From Erythrobacter sp. CCH5-A1 (GTDB lineage: Bacteria; Pseudomonadota; Alphaproteobacteria; Sphingomonadales; Sphingomonadaceae): 64,000 bases of DNA. Numbering within the stretch: the stretch's first letter is position 1; every line of letters starts with the position of its first letter. This document shows, piece by piece, positions 7,084-16,298 of the stretch. Under the pieces are notes generated by a model. That model searched no databases. It saw nothing but the letters and a program-made list of their open reading frames with translations, and was not told the origin of the DNA. A program made the translations under genes and the position numbers. The DNA is taken from the NCBI RefSeq assembly GCF_001557115.1, contig NZ_LSKQ01000267.1, forward strand, positions 109,157 to 173,156, in the 5' to 3' direction.

Positions 7084-8145
7084 TTGGCCAAAAAGCCTGC
7101 AAAAGCCGCGGTAGCGGACGACAGCGATTTCCTGCTGCATTCGCTGCAGGACGCCTTCGAAGCGAAGAAGCGCTATGCCGCTTCGGAAAGCGAGATGCTC
7201 GAATTTTACCGCCAGATGCTGCTGATCCGGCGGTTCGAGGAGAAGGCGGGGCAGCTTTACGGCCTCGGGCTGATCGGTGGCTTCTGCCACCTCTATATCG
7301 GGCAGGAAGCGGTCGCGATCGGGCTCCAGTCGGCGCTCGATAATGATCGCGACTCTGTCATTACCGGCTACCGCGATCATGGCCACATGCTCGCCTACGG
7401 GATCGATCCCAAGGTGATCATGGCCGAGCTCACCGGCCGCGAGTCCGGCATTTCGCGCGGCAAGGGCGGGTCGATGCACATGTTCTCGACCGAGCATAAG
7501 TTCTACGGCGGCCACGGCATCGTCGGCGCGCAGGTTGCGTTGGGTGGCGGGCTCGCGCTCGCGCACCAATACAATAATGACGGCGGCCTGTGCCTTGCCT
7601 ATTTCGGCGACGGCGCGGCCAACCAGGGCCAGGTCTACGAGACCTTCAACATGGCCGCGCTCTGGAACCTCCCCATCGTCTTCGTGGTCGAGGACAACCA
7701 GTACGCGATGGGCACCGCGACCAAGCGCTCGTCTGCCGAAACGCGATTCTACCGCCGCGGTACGGCCTTCCGCATTCCGGGGATGGAAGTGAACGGCATG
7801 GACGTGCTCGAAGTGCGCGCCGCGGCCGAAGTCGCCTTTGCCCATGTCCGCGCGGGCAAGGGCCCGGTGCTGATGGAGTGCAACACCTACCGCTACCGCG
7901 GCCACTCGATGTCCGACCCCGCCAAGTACCGCACCCGCGAGGAGGTGCAGGAACAGCGCGATCACCACGACCCGATCGAGGGCCTCAAGAAGACCCTGAT
8001 CGAAGCCGGCAAGACCGAGGATGACCTCAAGGCCATCGACAAGGCGATCCGCGCCCAGGTGGCCGAGGCCGCCGATTTCGCCGAAACCTCGCCCGAGCCG
8101 GCGCCGGGCGAACTCTACACCGATGTTCTCGTGGAGGAGTATTGA
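7084..8145 (+). CDS. pdhA: Pyruvate dehydrogenase E1 alpha subunit
   Basis: Alpha chain of the thiamine-diphosphate-dependent E1, which decarboxylates pyruvate and passes the acetyl group to the E2 lipoyl arm. The 353-residue protein has the ThDP fold with the diphosphate/Mg motif starting GDGAANQG at 175 and ending EDN at 205, plus the RYRGHSMSDPAKYRT phosphorylation-loop region typical of E1 alpha. The start is a TTG preceded by GAGAGGG; no nearby ATG fits. pdhB follows after three bases, so the subunits are made together. E2 and E3 genes are not here but about 50 kb away in this window. Confidence 0.96.
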   Translation: MAKKPAKAAVADDSDFLLHSLQDAFEAKKRYAASESEMLEFYRQMLLIRRFEEKAGQLYGLGLIGGFCHLYIGQEAVAIGLQSALDNDRDSVITGYRDHGHMLAYGIDPKVIMAELTGRESGISRGKGGSMHMFSTEHKFYGGHGIVGAQVALGGGLALAHQYNNDGGLCLAYFGDGAANQGQVYETFNMAALWNLPIVFVVEDNQYAMGTATKRSSAETRFYRRGTAFRIPGMEVNGMDVLEVRAAAEVAFAHVRAGKGPVLMECNTYRYRGHSMSDPAKYRTREEVQEQRDHHDPIEGLKKTLIEAGKTEDDLKAIDKAIRAQVAEAADFAETSPEPAPGELYTDVLVEEY

Positions 8146-8148
8146 GCC

Positions 8149-9507
8149 ATGGGAATCGAACTGAAGATGCCGGCTCTCTCGCCCACGATGGAGCAGGGCA
8201 CGCTCGCCAAGTGGCTGAAGCAGGAAGGCGACAAGATTTCGCCCGGCGACATCATTGCCGAGATCGAGACCGACAAGGCGACGATGGAATTCGAGGCTAT
8301 CGATGAAGGCGTGCTAGAGAAGATCCTCGTGCCCGCCGGCACCGAGGATGTCGCCGTTGGCGCGGTGATCGCGCTGATTGCTGGCGAAGGGGAGGAGGCC
8401 CAACCCGCCGCCGCTCCCGTGGCTGCGCCTGAACCCGCTCCCGCACCGGCTCCTGTACCCAAGGCGGAAAAGCCGGTCGCTGCCGCGCCCGCCGCAGATC
8501 CCGCCATTCCCGCTGGCACCGCGCTCGTCAGCACCACCGTGCGCGAGGCGCTGCGCGATGCCATGGCCGAGGAAATGCGCAAGGACCCCAGGGTCTTCGT
8601 GATGGGCGAGGAAGTCGCCGAATACCAGGGCGCCTACAAGGTCACTCAGGGCCTGCTCGCCGAATTCGGACCCAAGCGCGTTATCGACACGCCGATCACC
8701 GAATACGGCTTTGCCGGCATCGGCACCGGCGCGGCGATGGGCGGCCTCAGACCGATCGTCGAGTTCATGACCTTCAACTTCGCGATGCAGGCGATCGATC
8801 ACATCATCAACTCGGCCGCAAAGACGAATTACATGTCCGGCGGCCAGATGCGCTGCCCGATCGTGTTCCGCGGCCCCAATGGCGCCGCCTCGCGCGTCGG
8901 CGCGCAGCACTCGCAGAATTACGGACCGTGGTATGCGAGCGTGCCCGGCCTGATCGTCATCGCGCCCTATGACGCGGCCGACGCCAAGGGGCTTATGAAG
9001 GCCGCGATCCGCTGCGAGGACCCGGTTGTCTTCCTCGAAAACGAGCTGGTCTATGGTCGCAGCTTCGATGTGCCGCAGGTTGACGACTACGTGCTGCCTA
9101 TCGGCAAGGCGCGGATCGTGCGCGAGGGCAAGGACGTCACCATCGTCAGCTATTCGATCGGCGTCGGCCTTGCGCTCGAGGCGGCAGACACGCTGGCGGG
9201 CGAGGGCATTGATGCCGAAGTGATCGACCTGCGCACCCTGCGCCCGCTCGACAAGGAGACGGTGCTCAAGAGCCTCGCCAAGACCAACCGGCTGATCGTT
9301 GCCGAAGAAGGCTGGCCGAGCTGCTCGATCGCATCGGAGATCATCGCCATTTGCATGGAGGAGGGCTTCGACCACCTCGACGCGCCGGTGCTGCGCGTGT
9401 GCAACGAGGATGTGCCGCTGCCCTATGCCGCCAACCTCGAAAAGCTCGCGCTGATCGATGCCGCACGCATCGCCGAGGGCGTGCGCAAGGTGTGCTACAA
9501 GGCGTAG
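8149..9507 (+). CDS. pdhB: Pyruvate dehydrogenase E1 beta subunit with N-terminal lipoyl domain
   Basis: Beta chain of E1. The 452-residue protein is a fusion: a lipoyl domain (1-80) with the lipoyl-lysine K43 in the ETDKATM motif, an Ala/Pro-rich swinging linker (about 82-120), and the E1 beta transketolase-like domain from about 122 to the end ([16 protein letters not shown], then [16 protein letters not shown]). A lipoylated E1 beta is a known alphaproteobacterial peculiarity. An additional swinging arm is thus placed on E1 besides those of E2. GGAGG lies 11 bases before the ATG. Confidence 0.96.
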   Translation: MGIELKMPALSPTMEQGTLAKWLKQEGDKISPGDIIAEIETDKATMEFEAIDEGVLEKILVPAGTEDVAVGAVIALIAGEGEEAQPAAAPVAAPEPAPAPAPVPKAEKPVAAAPAADPAIPAGTALVSTTVREALRDAMAEEMRKDPRVFVMGEEVAEYQGAYKVTQGLLAEFGPKRVIDTPITEYGFAGIGTGAAMGGLRPIVEFMTFNFAMQAIDHIINSAAKTNYMSGGQMRCPIVFRGPNGAASRVGAQHSQNYGPWYASVPGLIVIAPYDAADAKGLMKAAIRCEDPVVFLENELVYGRSFDVPQVDDYVLPIGKARIVREGKDVTIVSYSIGVGLALEAADTLAGEGIDAEVIDLRTLRPLDKETVLKSLAKTNRLIVAEEGWPSCSIASEIIAICMEEGFDHLDAPVLRVCNEDVPLPYAANLEKLALIDAARIAEGVRKVCYKA

Positions 9508-9535
9508 CACACCCTATGCGGCAGCCGCCCTGGCG

Positions 9536-10213
9536 TCAGGTCGGGCGGTTCGCCGAATAGACGTTGCAGCGCGCCACCGGGCCACCGGTGTAGAGTTGGC
9601 TCAGGTCGCGGTTGTCGCGCACATTGAAGGCGGCGGTGTAGACAATCTGTTGGTTGTTGAAGATGTTCATCGGCGTGATCGAGCGGAAGTCGTAGGCCAC
9701 TTCGACGAACATCACGGCGGTGCCGGGTGATGCGGTGATGTATCGGCCCGGAACGCCCATGCCCGGAAAGCTGGTTCCCGTCGCGCCGTCACCCTGCACG
9801 CCGTAGGAGGAGTTGTAGTTCTTCGCCCCTCGGCAGCGCTGCCAGGCGATCCATTGGCCGCCTTGCGCATTCTGCTGAAGGCTCGAGATGATCACCCGGC
9901 CCTGCTGGAAGATGGAAATGTTCTCGCCCAGCTTCTCGGCACCGAGCAGCGTGTCGATGATGTCGCTTTCATAGACCCGGCGCGCGGCAAGCGTGTCTTC
10001 CTCGCCCACCCGCGAGGCGTTGTCGGCAACCTGCATCGCGATCTGGCTGACCTGAAGATGCGTGATAACCAGATAGGCGGTGTCCGTGCCCAGCATTCCC
10101 ATGCCGAGCACAAGCGGCGCCGCAAAGGCGAATTCGACCATCGCGAGGCCCGAAACATCCTGCCTCAGGTTGGACAATGACTGGCGGATCGTCGCGCGGA
10201 TCGAGCGGCTCAT
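9536..10213 (-). CDS. TadE-family pilus-assembly pseudopilin-like protein (second copy)
   Basis: A 225-residue protein with a TadE domain at the N-terminus: basic leader, then GLAMVEFAFAAPLVLGMGMLG, a hydrophobic segment with the conserved EFA glutamate like a prepilin processing site. The rest is an exported domain with two cysteines (WQRCRGAKN, VARCNVYS) that could form a disulfide. Its ATG overlaps the stop of the upstream TadE gene as ATGA. TadE proteins are minor pseudopilins of the tight-adherence secretion system, but no other tad genes are in this window, so the partner machinery is elsewhere. Confidence 0.8.
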   Translation of the reverse strand: MSRSIRATIRQSLSNLRQDVSGLAMVEFAFAAPLVLGMGMLGTDTAYLVITHLQVSQIAMQVADNASRVGEEDTLAARRVYESDIIDTLLGAEKLGENISIFQQGRVIISSLQQNAQGGQWIAWQRCRGAKNYNSSYGVQGDGATGTSFPGMGVPGRYITASPGTAVMFVEVAYDFRSITPMNIFNNQQIVYTAAFNVRDNRDLSQLYTGGPVARCNVYSANRPT

Positions 10214-10827
10214 GGACAATTCCTCACGGTCGGACTCAAGTTGCTTCCCTGATCGAAGGGCTGACGCCGCAGCACCGTCGTGGCGGACAGGGTCACGTTG
10301 GTGGGCAAGCCGATCATCCCGAACATCGGAAACAGCCGCGGGTAAGTGACGTTCGTGGTGTATAGCATGACGTCGCGCGCGCCCCCGAGGCCATTGGCGC
10401 CGCGGTAAACATCCCAAATCCCGTTGTTGTTGGCATCCTCGTACGGCTCGCCGCCGTTGCACGTGCCGTTGTTGTTGATGTCGGTGTATTCCTCGCGCTC
10501 GTTGACGTTCTTGAAATCGTCGAAGGCGGTCTTGGTGAAGGTGATCGTCGCGCCGTTGGGCATCACCGAACGGATCTGGTCCTGCACGCGGGTGTCGATC
10601 GTCGTAGCTGAGGTGCTTGCCGACTCCAGCGTGTAGTCGCGGGCTGCCTTTTGCATTGCGCCATAGAGCACCGCGCTGGTGTATTGCGTGTGCGCGATGT
10701 CGAACAGGCCCATCAGCATCAGGATCAGAACCGGCCCGACAAAGGCGAACTCGACCAGCGTGACCCCTTCGCGATCGTCACGAAGCTGTCGCAGGAAGGC
10801 GCGGAGGATGAAGCGCCGCCGGGTCAC
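10210..10827 (-). CDS. TadE-family protein with calcium-loop-like insert
   Basis: A 205-residue TadE-like protein with the N-terminal segment EGVTLVEFAFVGPVLILMLM (conserved glutamate in EFA) that anchors it in the membrane and may be cleaved like a prepilin. Unusually, it carries two DxNxNG loops (D116-I-N-N-N-G121 and D131-A-N-N-N-G-I-W-D139) similar to calcium-binding dockerin or thrombospondin-type repeats. The GTG start overlaps the TadG-like stop as GTGA, and its own stop overlaps the next gene as ATGA, so the three genes are translationally coupled. Confidence 0.8.
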   Translation of the reverse strand: MTRRRFILRAFLRQLRDDREGVTLVEFAFVGPVLILMLMGLFDIAHTQYTSAVLYGAMQKAARDYTLESASTSATTIDTRVQDQIRSVMPNGATITFTKTAFDDFKNVNEREEYTDINNNGTCNGGEPYEDANNNGIWDVYRGANGLGGARDVMLYTTNVTYPRLFPMFGMIGLPTNVTLSATTVLRRQPFDQGSNLSPTVRNCP

Positions 10828-12836
10828 TGGGTGAGCCTCAGAGCGGCGATCTTCTGGGCGATTTCCCGGAAGCGCGCTGTCAGAGTGGCGTTGTCGCTCG
10901 CCTGGAAGGCACGGCCGGGAGAGGCACAGTCGATCAGGTTCTGCGTAAGCGTGGTCCCGAAGGCAACCACCCAGACCGTGATGTTCTCCTGCTCGGCGGC
11001 ATTGCAGATCGCTTGGAGACGTGCGGCACGGCGATTGAACTCGGTGCTGCTGTCGCCATTGCCGGTGATGCGGCGGTCCCACCATTCAATGCCATGGGTC
11101 GAGTAGTTCTCGACATTGTTGACCTGAGCACCGTCGGTCATGAACACGATGTGGCGCGAGATCGGATCGCCGTTGGGGGCCGTGGTGTTGTCAGCCGCGA
11201 ACATGCCGCGCGGCGAAAGGAACCGGGCACCCCACAGCATGCCGATATCGTGATAGGTATTGCCGCTCGCGGACAAGCTGTCGACATAGTTCTGAAGGTC
11301 GGTGCGGGTCATGTCGGACAGCCGGCGAGCGGCTTGCGGACAGGCCCAGCCGGGACGGTTTTCGTCCCAGGTCTGCAACAACCAGCTTTGCGTATTGGCA
11401 TTATTGCTGTCCTCGCGCTTCCATACCGCGTTGATCAACGCCGGCTTCCAGCGCTGCGTTTCGTTGGCGGGCACGAGGTTGATGTTGATGTCGAAGGCGT
11501 TGGCCGGAATCGGGCTGTAATTGTCGGTCTGGACGGTCGAAGGTTCCTCGATACAGCCGGTCCAGGTGACGTTGGTCATCGCCCCGTTGGTGCCGATCGG
11601 CAGAGCAATGGTGTTGTTGGTGTAAAGGCTCGCGAGGTTGACCGTTTCCCAGCCAGCAGGGCTGCCGGGAGGGTTGGTTATGGTGCAGGCTGGATTGTGG
11701 AGGGTGTTGACCGGGCAATAGACCCAGTCGCGGAACTGCGGCGTGATGTCGGTGGTCGTGGCCGGACGCGTCTTGCGCACGCGTGCGCGACAGCCGGCGC
11801 GGTTGTTCTCATCCCCGCCAGACCACTGGTTCGACACAATCACGGGCGTTGCGAACACCTGCCACGTCTGGTTCACGCCGCCGACATTGACGGTGTAGGT
11901 TCCGGGCACGGTGCTGGTGCAGAAGGTCGTCGCCGAGGTCCCGTTCGATCCATCAGTGCGGAAGCGATAATGATCCGTCGTGCCCGAATTGAAGTTCGAG
12001 GTGGAGCGCGGCACGAATTCTTCCTGGTCCGACACCAGGATCGGGTCGCCGACGCTCCCGCCGGGCAGCGTGGCCGGATTATAGCGCGCCACGCGGGACT
12101 GGTAGGTGTTGCTGTTCGCCATGTGGACGCGCGGGATCGCGGCGCCGACATTGACCTGCTGCGAATAGGGCACGAGGCCGTAGCGCACCTGCGCCGAAGT
12201 CGAGGTGGCACTTTCGACGGTATCGTAGAAGCTCATCACCGCCGCCCGCATCCCGACGATCTTCGAACCAGGGCCCGAGTTGCAGCCGCTGGTGGCCGGG
12301 CAATCGGCCATCGAGCCGGTGACGTCGAGCACGAACATGATGTCGGTATTCGAGATGTTCACTTCGGCGGTGCAAGTGACCGAGATCGGGAACTGGTTGT
12401 AGCCGAAAGCGGCCATGATGGTGGAGGGCAGGGTGCCGCTCGCGGTTCCCGTGACCTTGCCGGAGGAATCGGCAGTGTAAGTGCGCGTGCGGTTGGTGAC
12501 GCCGAACAGCCCATCGTTGAAGTTCTGGTCGAAGAAATTGAGGCCCTGGGTGCGCGCTTCGTTGGTCATCACCGGAGTCGGCATGGCCCGGCGCGCGGCG
12601 AGTGCACCCGCGTCGCACGCGGCCTGCATGCGCGCGGAGGCCATGTAGTATCGGCTCGCGTCGATGCCGCCGCCCACCATCGCCATCATCGGGATCAGCG
12701 ATGCAGCAGCGATCGCGAGCGTGTTGGCGGTTTTGTCGTGCAGCAGATTGTGCAAGAACGACGTTCTGGCCTGCATTTCTCGCCCCATCGCTTCGGTGCC
12801 CTTCCCTGTTGTCCGCGCCGAAATCTGCACGGACAT
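10824..12836 (-). CDS. TadG-like pilus-assembly protein with von Willebrand A domain
   Basis: A protein of up to 670 residues. The N-terminal TadE/TadG segment (ANTLAIAAASLIPMMAMVGG, about 38-56) anchors it in the membrane, followed by a large periplasmic part beginning with a vWA domain whose MIDAS motif is DVTGS (171-175), a variant of DxSxS. A later cysteine-containing insert and a terminal ITVWVVAFGTTLTQNLIDCAS segment complete the vWA fold. The start is uncertain: M1, M17 and M22 are all possible and none has a strong ribosome-binding site. A close paralogue lies at 44148-46112. It heads a three-gene overlapping operon. Confidence 0.82.
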   Translation of the reverse strand: MSVQISARTTGKGTEAMGREMQARTSFLHNLLHDKTANTLAIAAASLIPMMAMVGGGIDASRYYMASARMQAACDAGALAARRAMPTPVMTNEARTQGLNFFDQNFNDGLFGVTNRTRTYTADSSGKVTGTASGTLPSTIMAAFGYNQFPISVTCTAEVNISNTDIMFVLDVTGSMADCPATSGCNSGPGSKIVGMRAAVMSFYDTVESATSTSAQVRYGLVPYSQQVNVGAAIPRVHMANSNTYQSRVARYNPATLPGGSVGDPILVSDQEEFVPRSTSNFNSGTTDHYRFRTDGSNGTSATTFCTSTVPGTYTVNVGGVNQTWQVFATPVIVSNQWSGGDENNRAGCRARVRKTRPATTTDITPQFRDWVYCPVNTLHNPACTITNPPGSPAGWETVNLASLYTNNTIALPIGTNGAMTNVTWTGCIEEPSTVQTDNYSPIPANAFDININLVPANETQRWKPALINAVWKREDSNNANTQSWLLQTWDENRPGWACPQAARRLSDMTRTDLQNYVDSLSASGNTYHDIGMLWGARFLSPRGMFAADNTTAPNGDPISRHIVFMTDGAQVNNVENYSTHGIEWWDRRITGNGDSSTEFNRRAARLQAICNAAEQENITVWVVAFGTTLTQNLIDCASPGRAFQASDNATLTARFREIAQKIAALRLTQ

Positions 12837-13000
12837 TCCAGATGCTGCCTTTGCCCTTAATCCGGTCTGGTAAGCGGAACGCGAAAGAGCGTGGTTAACG
12901 AAGTCTTGCGCGCCTCATCGGGGCTATCCGCAGGGCCTTGCGTGCCGGGGCGGGACAGTTTCCTTGCCAAGCGGGCAAGGGCGCGGCTAGGCGCGGCATC

Positions 13001-13663
13001 GTGACGCGCGAGGCCCCCGATCCCCTGCCACCCGAAACCGAATTGGCGCTCGCCTGGAGCGGGGCAAAGGTTCGCGAGGCGTTAAGCACGGCCTTTCAGC
13101 TTGACCGCAGGCTGGCGCGGATCGTCGGACGAACGCAAGAACCCATGCTCGGCCAGATGCGCCTTGCCTGGTGGCGCGAGGCGTTGGGAAAGCCGGTGGC
13201 ACAGCGACCGCGCGGGGACGCGGTGCTCGACGGGATCGGCGAGCATTGGCAGGGCCGCGAGGCTTTTCTGGTGCAAATGGTTGATGGCTGGGAGGTTCTG
13301 GTTACCGCCCAAAGCCTGGGCTCCGCCGAGGCGGGGCGTTTCGGCGCGGGGCGCAGCGCATTCTTTGCGGGGCTCGCCGATGATCCTGCGGGAGCCCCCT
13401 TGGCGGCACGGCTTGCTGCGGCAGGCCGGCGCTGGGCACTTGCCGATGCGGCCGCGGGGGTTTCGGACCCGGCGGAGTGCGCCACGCTGGTCGCAGCCGG
13501 GCTGGCGGTGGAGCTGCCTGCAGGGCGGATTCCGCGCGCGCTGAGAGGGCTGGCGGTGCTCGAGGCCCTTGCCTTGCGCGGTCTCGCACGCGGCGGGCGG
13601 CCACTGATGGAAGGGCGGGGCGAATCGCTCGCCGCATTGCGGGCCGCTATCTTTCGCGCCTGA
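13001..13663 (+). CDS. Squalene/phytoene-synthase-like protein, short form
   Basis: A 220-residue protein of the trans-isoprenyl synthase head-to-head fold. The diagnostic part is AFQLDRRLARIVGRTQEPMLGQMRLAWWREAL, which is typical of phytoene-synthase-like proteins, but both aspartate-rich DxxxD prenyl-diphosphate motifs are missing and the protein is about 80 residues shorter than real synthases. It is therefore unlikely to make a carotenoid and may be an assembly-factor-like relative. The GTG start is chosen because the extension to an upstream ATG is not family-like. Function unknown. Confidence 0.7.
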   Translation: MTREAPDPLPPETELALAWSGAKVREALSTAFQLDRRLARIVGRTQEPMLGQMRLAWWREALGKPVAQRPRGDAVLDGIGEHWQGREAFLVQMVDGWEVLVTAQSLGSAEAGRFGAGRSAFFAGLADDPAGAPLAARLAAAGRRWALADAAAGVSDPAECATLVAAGLAVELPAGRIPRALRGLAVLEALALRGLARGGRPLMEGRGESLAALRAAIFRA

Positions 13664-13712
13664 TTACGTGTATTTACCGATGCGCTGATGGCTTCGAGAG
13701 GGGGGCAGACCC

Positions 13713-14174
13713 TTGCGACAGGCGGTGCTGGGAGTGCTGGGGGGCTTGGCCCTTGCCGGAGTGGGTGTGTTCTGGTGGCAGGGCCGCGCCGAAATCGAGC
13801 GCGGCGCCCCGCCGCCCGCAGTGGCCCCGGCCAAGCCCGATCCGATGAAGCTGCCGATCGCCGACCCCGGCAAAATGAAGGGCCCCGCGCCCCCGGAAAT
13901 GACCGAGCTCGGCAAGGAGGAGCAGCGCTTCTTCCGCTATGACCGCAACCGCGACCGCGTCATCACCCGCGACGAGATGCTCTCGACCCGCACCGACAGC
14001 TTCCGCGCGCTCGACAAGGACGGGAACAACCTCCTCACCTTCGAGGAGTGGGCAGTGACGACGGTCGACCGGTTCGCAGGCGCCGACAAGGACGGCAACG
14101 GCCAGCTTACCCCGCGCGAATTTGCCGCGACCGCGCCCAAGCCGGCAGCGAAGAAACCCGCCTGCAAGTGCTGA
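13713..14174 (+). CDS. Membrane-anchored EF-hand protein
   Basis: A 153-residue protein with an N-terminal hydrophobic anchor (about 4-22), a Pro/Ala-rich stalk and three consecutive EF-hand loops: D77-R-N-R-D..E88, D101-K-D-G-N..E112 and D125-K-D-G-N..E136. Side-chain ligands at loop positions 1, 3, 5 and 12 are intact in all three, so calcium binding in the periplasm is likely. A TTG start is used, with GAGGGGGG 13 bases upstream. The cysteine pair at the very end (PACKC) is unusual. It is convergent with trmFO, and its partner is unknown. Confidence 0.82.
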   Translation: MRQAVLGVLGGLALAGVGVFWWQGRAEIERGAPPPAVAPAKPDPMKLPIADPGKMKGPAPPEMTELGKEEQRFFRYDRNRDRVITRDEMLSTRTDSFRALDKDGNNLLTFEEWAVTTVDRFAGADKDGNGQLTPREFAATAPKPAAKKPACKC

Positions 14175-14178
14175 GCGC

Positions 14179-15564
14179 CTAGGCCGGCACAACCTCGCGG
14201 TTGGCGGCAATCCAGCGCGCAAGGTCTTCCTTGGCGCGCGCGGTGTAGGCTTCCTTGCGGACCTTCTTGCCAACCTCGTGGAGCGGCGGGAAGAGGCCGA
14301 AATTGACGTTCATGGGCTGGAAGGTCTCGGCCTCGGCATCGCCGGTTATGTGGCTGAGGAGCGCCCCCAAAGCCGTGGTGGCTGGGAGCGGCTGCCACGC
14401 CCGGCCCGCCAGTTCGGCGGCGGTCATCAGCCCGGCAACGAGGCCAATCGCGGCGCTCTCGACATAGCCCTCGCAGCCCGTCACCTGCCCGGCAAAGCGG
14501 ATATGTGGCGCAGCCTTCAGACGCAGCTGACGGTCGAGCACCTCGGGCGAGTTGAGGAAGGTGTTGCGGTGCAGCCCGCCCAATCGCGCAAATTCGGCGT
14601 TCTCCAGCCCCGGGATGGTACGGAACAGCTCGATCTGCGCGGCATATTTGAGCTTGGTCTGGAAGCCGACCATGTTCCACAGCGTGCCGAGCTTGTTGTC
14701 CTGGCGAAGCTGCACCACCGCATAGGGCCAGCGGCCTTGCGGAAATTCCGGCGTCACATCGAAGGGATTGTCGAGGCCGACGCCCTTCATCGGGCCATAG
14801 CGCAGGGTATCGACCCCGCGCTCGGCCATGACCTCGATCGGCATGCAGCCGTCGAAATAGGGCGTGTCCTTCTCCCACTGCTTGAACTCGGTCTTCTCGC
14901 CTTCCATCAGCCCGCGATGGAAGGCCCGGTACTGCTCCTCGTTCAGCGGGCAGTTGATGTAGTCGCCGCCCTCGTTGCTGGCCTCGGTCCGCTTGTTCCA
15001 GCGCGACTGGATCCAAACCTTGCTCATGTCGATCGAATCGAAGTGGACGATCGGCGCGATCGCATCGAAGAAGGCGAGCCGTTCGGAGCCGGTGGCGCGG
15101 ACGATGCTTCCCGCAAGCGCCTCGGCGGTGAGCGGCCCGGTGGCGACGATGGTGAGGCCCGCTTGCGGCAGTTCGTCGACCCGCTCGCGCACGATGGTGA
15201 CGTTGGGGTGCTCGCGAAGCGCCTTCTCCACCTCGGCCGAGAACACATCGCGATCGACCGCCATGGCGCTCCCCGCCGGCACCCGCGCGACGTGCCCGGC
15301 GCGCATCACGAGGCTGTCCAGCTGCCGCATCTCGTGATGGAGCAGCCCGACTGCGTTCTTCGTGTCGTCGTCCGAGCGGAAAGAGTTGGAGCACACCAGC
15401 TCGGCAAGGCCATCGGTCTGGTGCGCCGGTGTCATCTCGCCCGACCCGCGCATTTCCGACAGGCGCACCCTGGCGCCCGCCTGAGCGAGCTGCCACGCCG
15501 CCTCGCTCCCGGCGAGGCCGCCGCCGATGATGTGAACGTCGTGCAAAGGTTCGGACCTGATCAT
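14179..15564 (-). CDS. trmFO: Methylenetetrahydrofolate-tRNA (uracil-5-)-methyltransferase
   Basis: Folate- and FAD-dependent enzyme that forms 5-methyluridine at position 54 of the tRNA T-loop. The 461-residue sequence has the dinucleotide-binding motif [13 protein letters not shown] (13-25), the TrmFO-specific [28 protein letters not shown] and FDGCMPIE segments with their conserved cysteines, and the C-terminal [19 protein letters not shown] signature. The ATG at 15564 is preferred because the family begins just before the FAD motif; an upstream frame adds twelve unconserved residues. It ends five bases from the convergent EF-hand gene. Confidence 0.97.
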   Translation of the reverse strand: MIRSEPLHDVHIIGGGLAGSEAAWQLAQAGARVRLSEMRGSGEMTPAHQTDGLAELVCSNSFRSDDDTKNAVGLLHHEMRQLDSLVMRAGHVARVPAGSAMAVDRDVFSAEVEKALREHPNVTIVRERVDELPQAGLTIVATGPLTAEALAGSIVRATGSERLAFFDAIAPIVHFDSIDMSKVWIQSRWNKRTEASNEGGDYINCPLNEEQYRAFHRGLMEGEKTEFKQWEKDTPYFDGCMPIEVMAERGVDTLRYGPMKGVGLDNPFDVTPEFPQGRWPYAVVQLRQDNKLGTLWNMVGFQTKLKYAAQIELFRTIPGLENAEFARLGGLHRNTFLNSPEVLDRQLRLKAAPHIRFAGQVTGCEGYVESAAIGLVAGLMTAAELAGRAWQPLPATTALGALLSHITGDAEAETFQPMNVNFGLFPPLHEVGKKVRKEAYTARAKEDLARWIAANREVVPA

Positions 15565-15632
15565 GGCGGGGCAGGTAATTGCGTGATAGCTCCCCCGCAA
15601 GCCCTATGGGCTGGAGGCAGGACGGGAGTGGC

Positions 15633-16298
15633 ATGGCAAAGCGCGCGTTGATCGAACAGAGGCCGTGGCTGCTGGCGAGCATTGCCGTTTCGGTCGCCTA
15701 TTATTTCCTGCGCGACAATCCGGTGGGCGAGGGCACCTGGGGCCTTGCGCTCAAGGGGGCGAGCGTCGGCCTGCTGGCGCTCTATATCGCCTTACGCGTG
15801 CCCGAGGGCAAGCACCGGGCGGACGGCTTCCTGCTGGTCGGCGCGCTTGCGCTGGCGGCCTGCGGCGATGTCGCGATCGAGCTCGACTTCGTCACCGGCG
15901 GAGCATTCTTTGCCGCAGCCCATGTGGTGGCTGTGGGGCTCTACTTCAGGAACCTGCACAAGCGCCCCTCGCCGGTGCAGAAGCTGATCGGGGCGGCATT
16001 GCTGATTGGCACGCCGCTGGTGAGCTGGCTGCTGAGCGGGGAAAGCCAGATCGCGGTCTATGCCGCCTTCCTCGGCGCGATGGCGAGCGCGGCATGGATG
16101 AGCCACTACCCGCGCTACCGCGTGGGGACGGGGGCGGTGCTGTTCGTGCTGAGCGACTGGCTGATCTTCGCGCGGATGGGCCCGCTCGACCTCGAGCCCG
16201 CCAACACGATCCTGATCTGGCCGCTTTACTACGCGGCGCAGATCATGATCGCGACGGGTATCATCCAGTGTTTGCGCGGAGAGCAGCCCGTCAGGTGA
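15633..16298 (+). CDS. Lysoplasmalogenase/YhhN-family membrane protein
   Basis: A 221-residue polytopic inner-membrane protein with about seven to eight hydrophobic helices. The YhhN signature is seen in GDVAIEL (helix 3), FFAAAHVVAVGLYF and FVLSDWLIFARM, where conserved aspartates and a histidine form the presumed active site of the alkenyl-glycerophospholipid hydrolase family. Enzyme activity has been shown for some family members; here it is inferred. The ATG has GGGAG nine bases upstream. Its last eight bases overlap the convergent gyrA stop. Confidence 0.85.
   Translation: MAKRALIEQRPWLLASIAVSVAYYFLRDNPVGEGTWGLALKGASVGLLALYIALRVPEGKHRADGFLLVGALALAACGDVAIELDFVTGGAFFAAAHVVAVGLYFRNLHKRPSPVQKLIGAALLIGTPLVSWLLSGESQIAVYAAFLGAMASAAWMSHYPRYRVGTGAVLFVLSDWLIFARMGPLDLEPANTILIWPLYYAAQIMIATGIIQCLRGEQPVR

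Noticed and set aside
13001..13663. A true phytoene or squalene synthase
   Set aside because: Both aspartate-rich substrate motifs are missing and the protein is too short.
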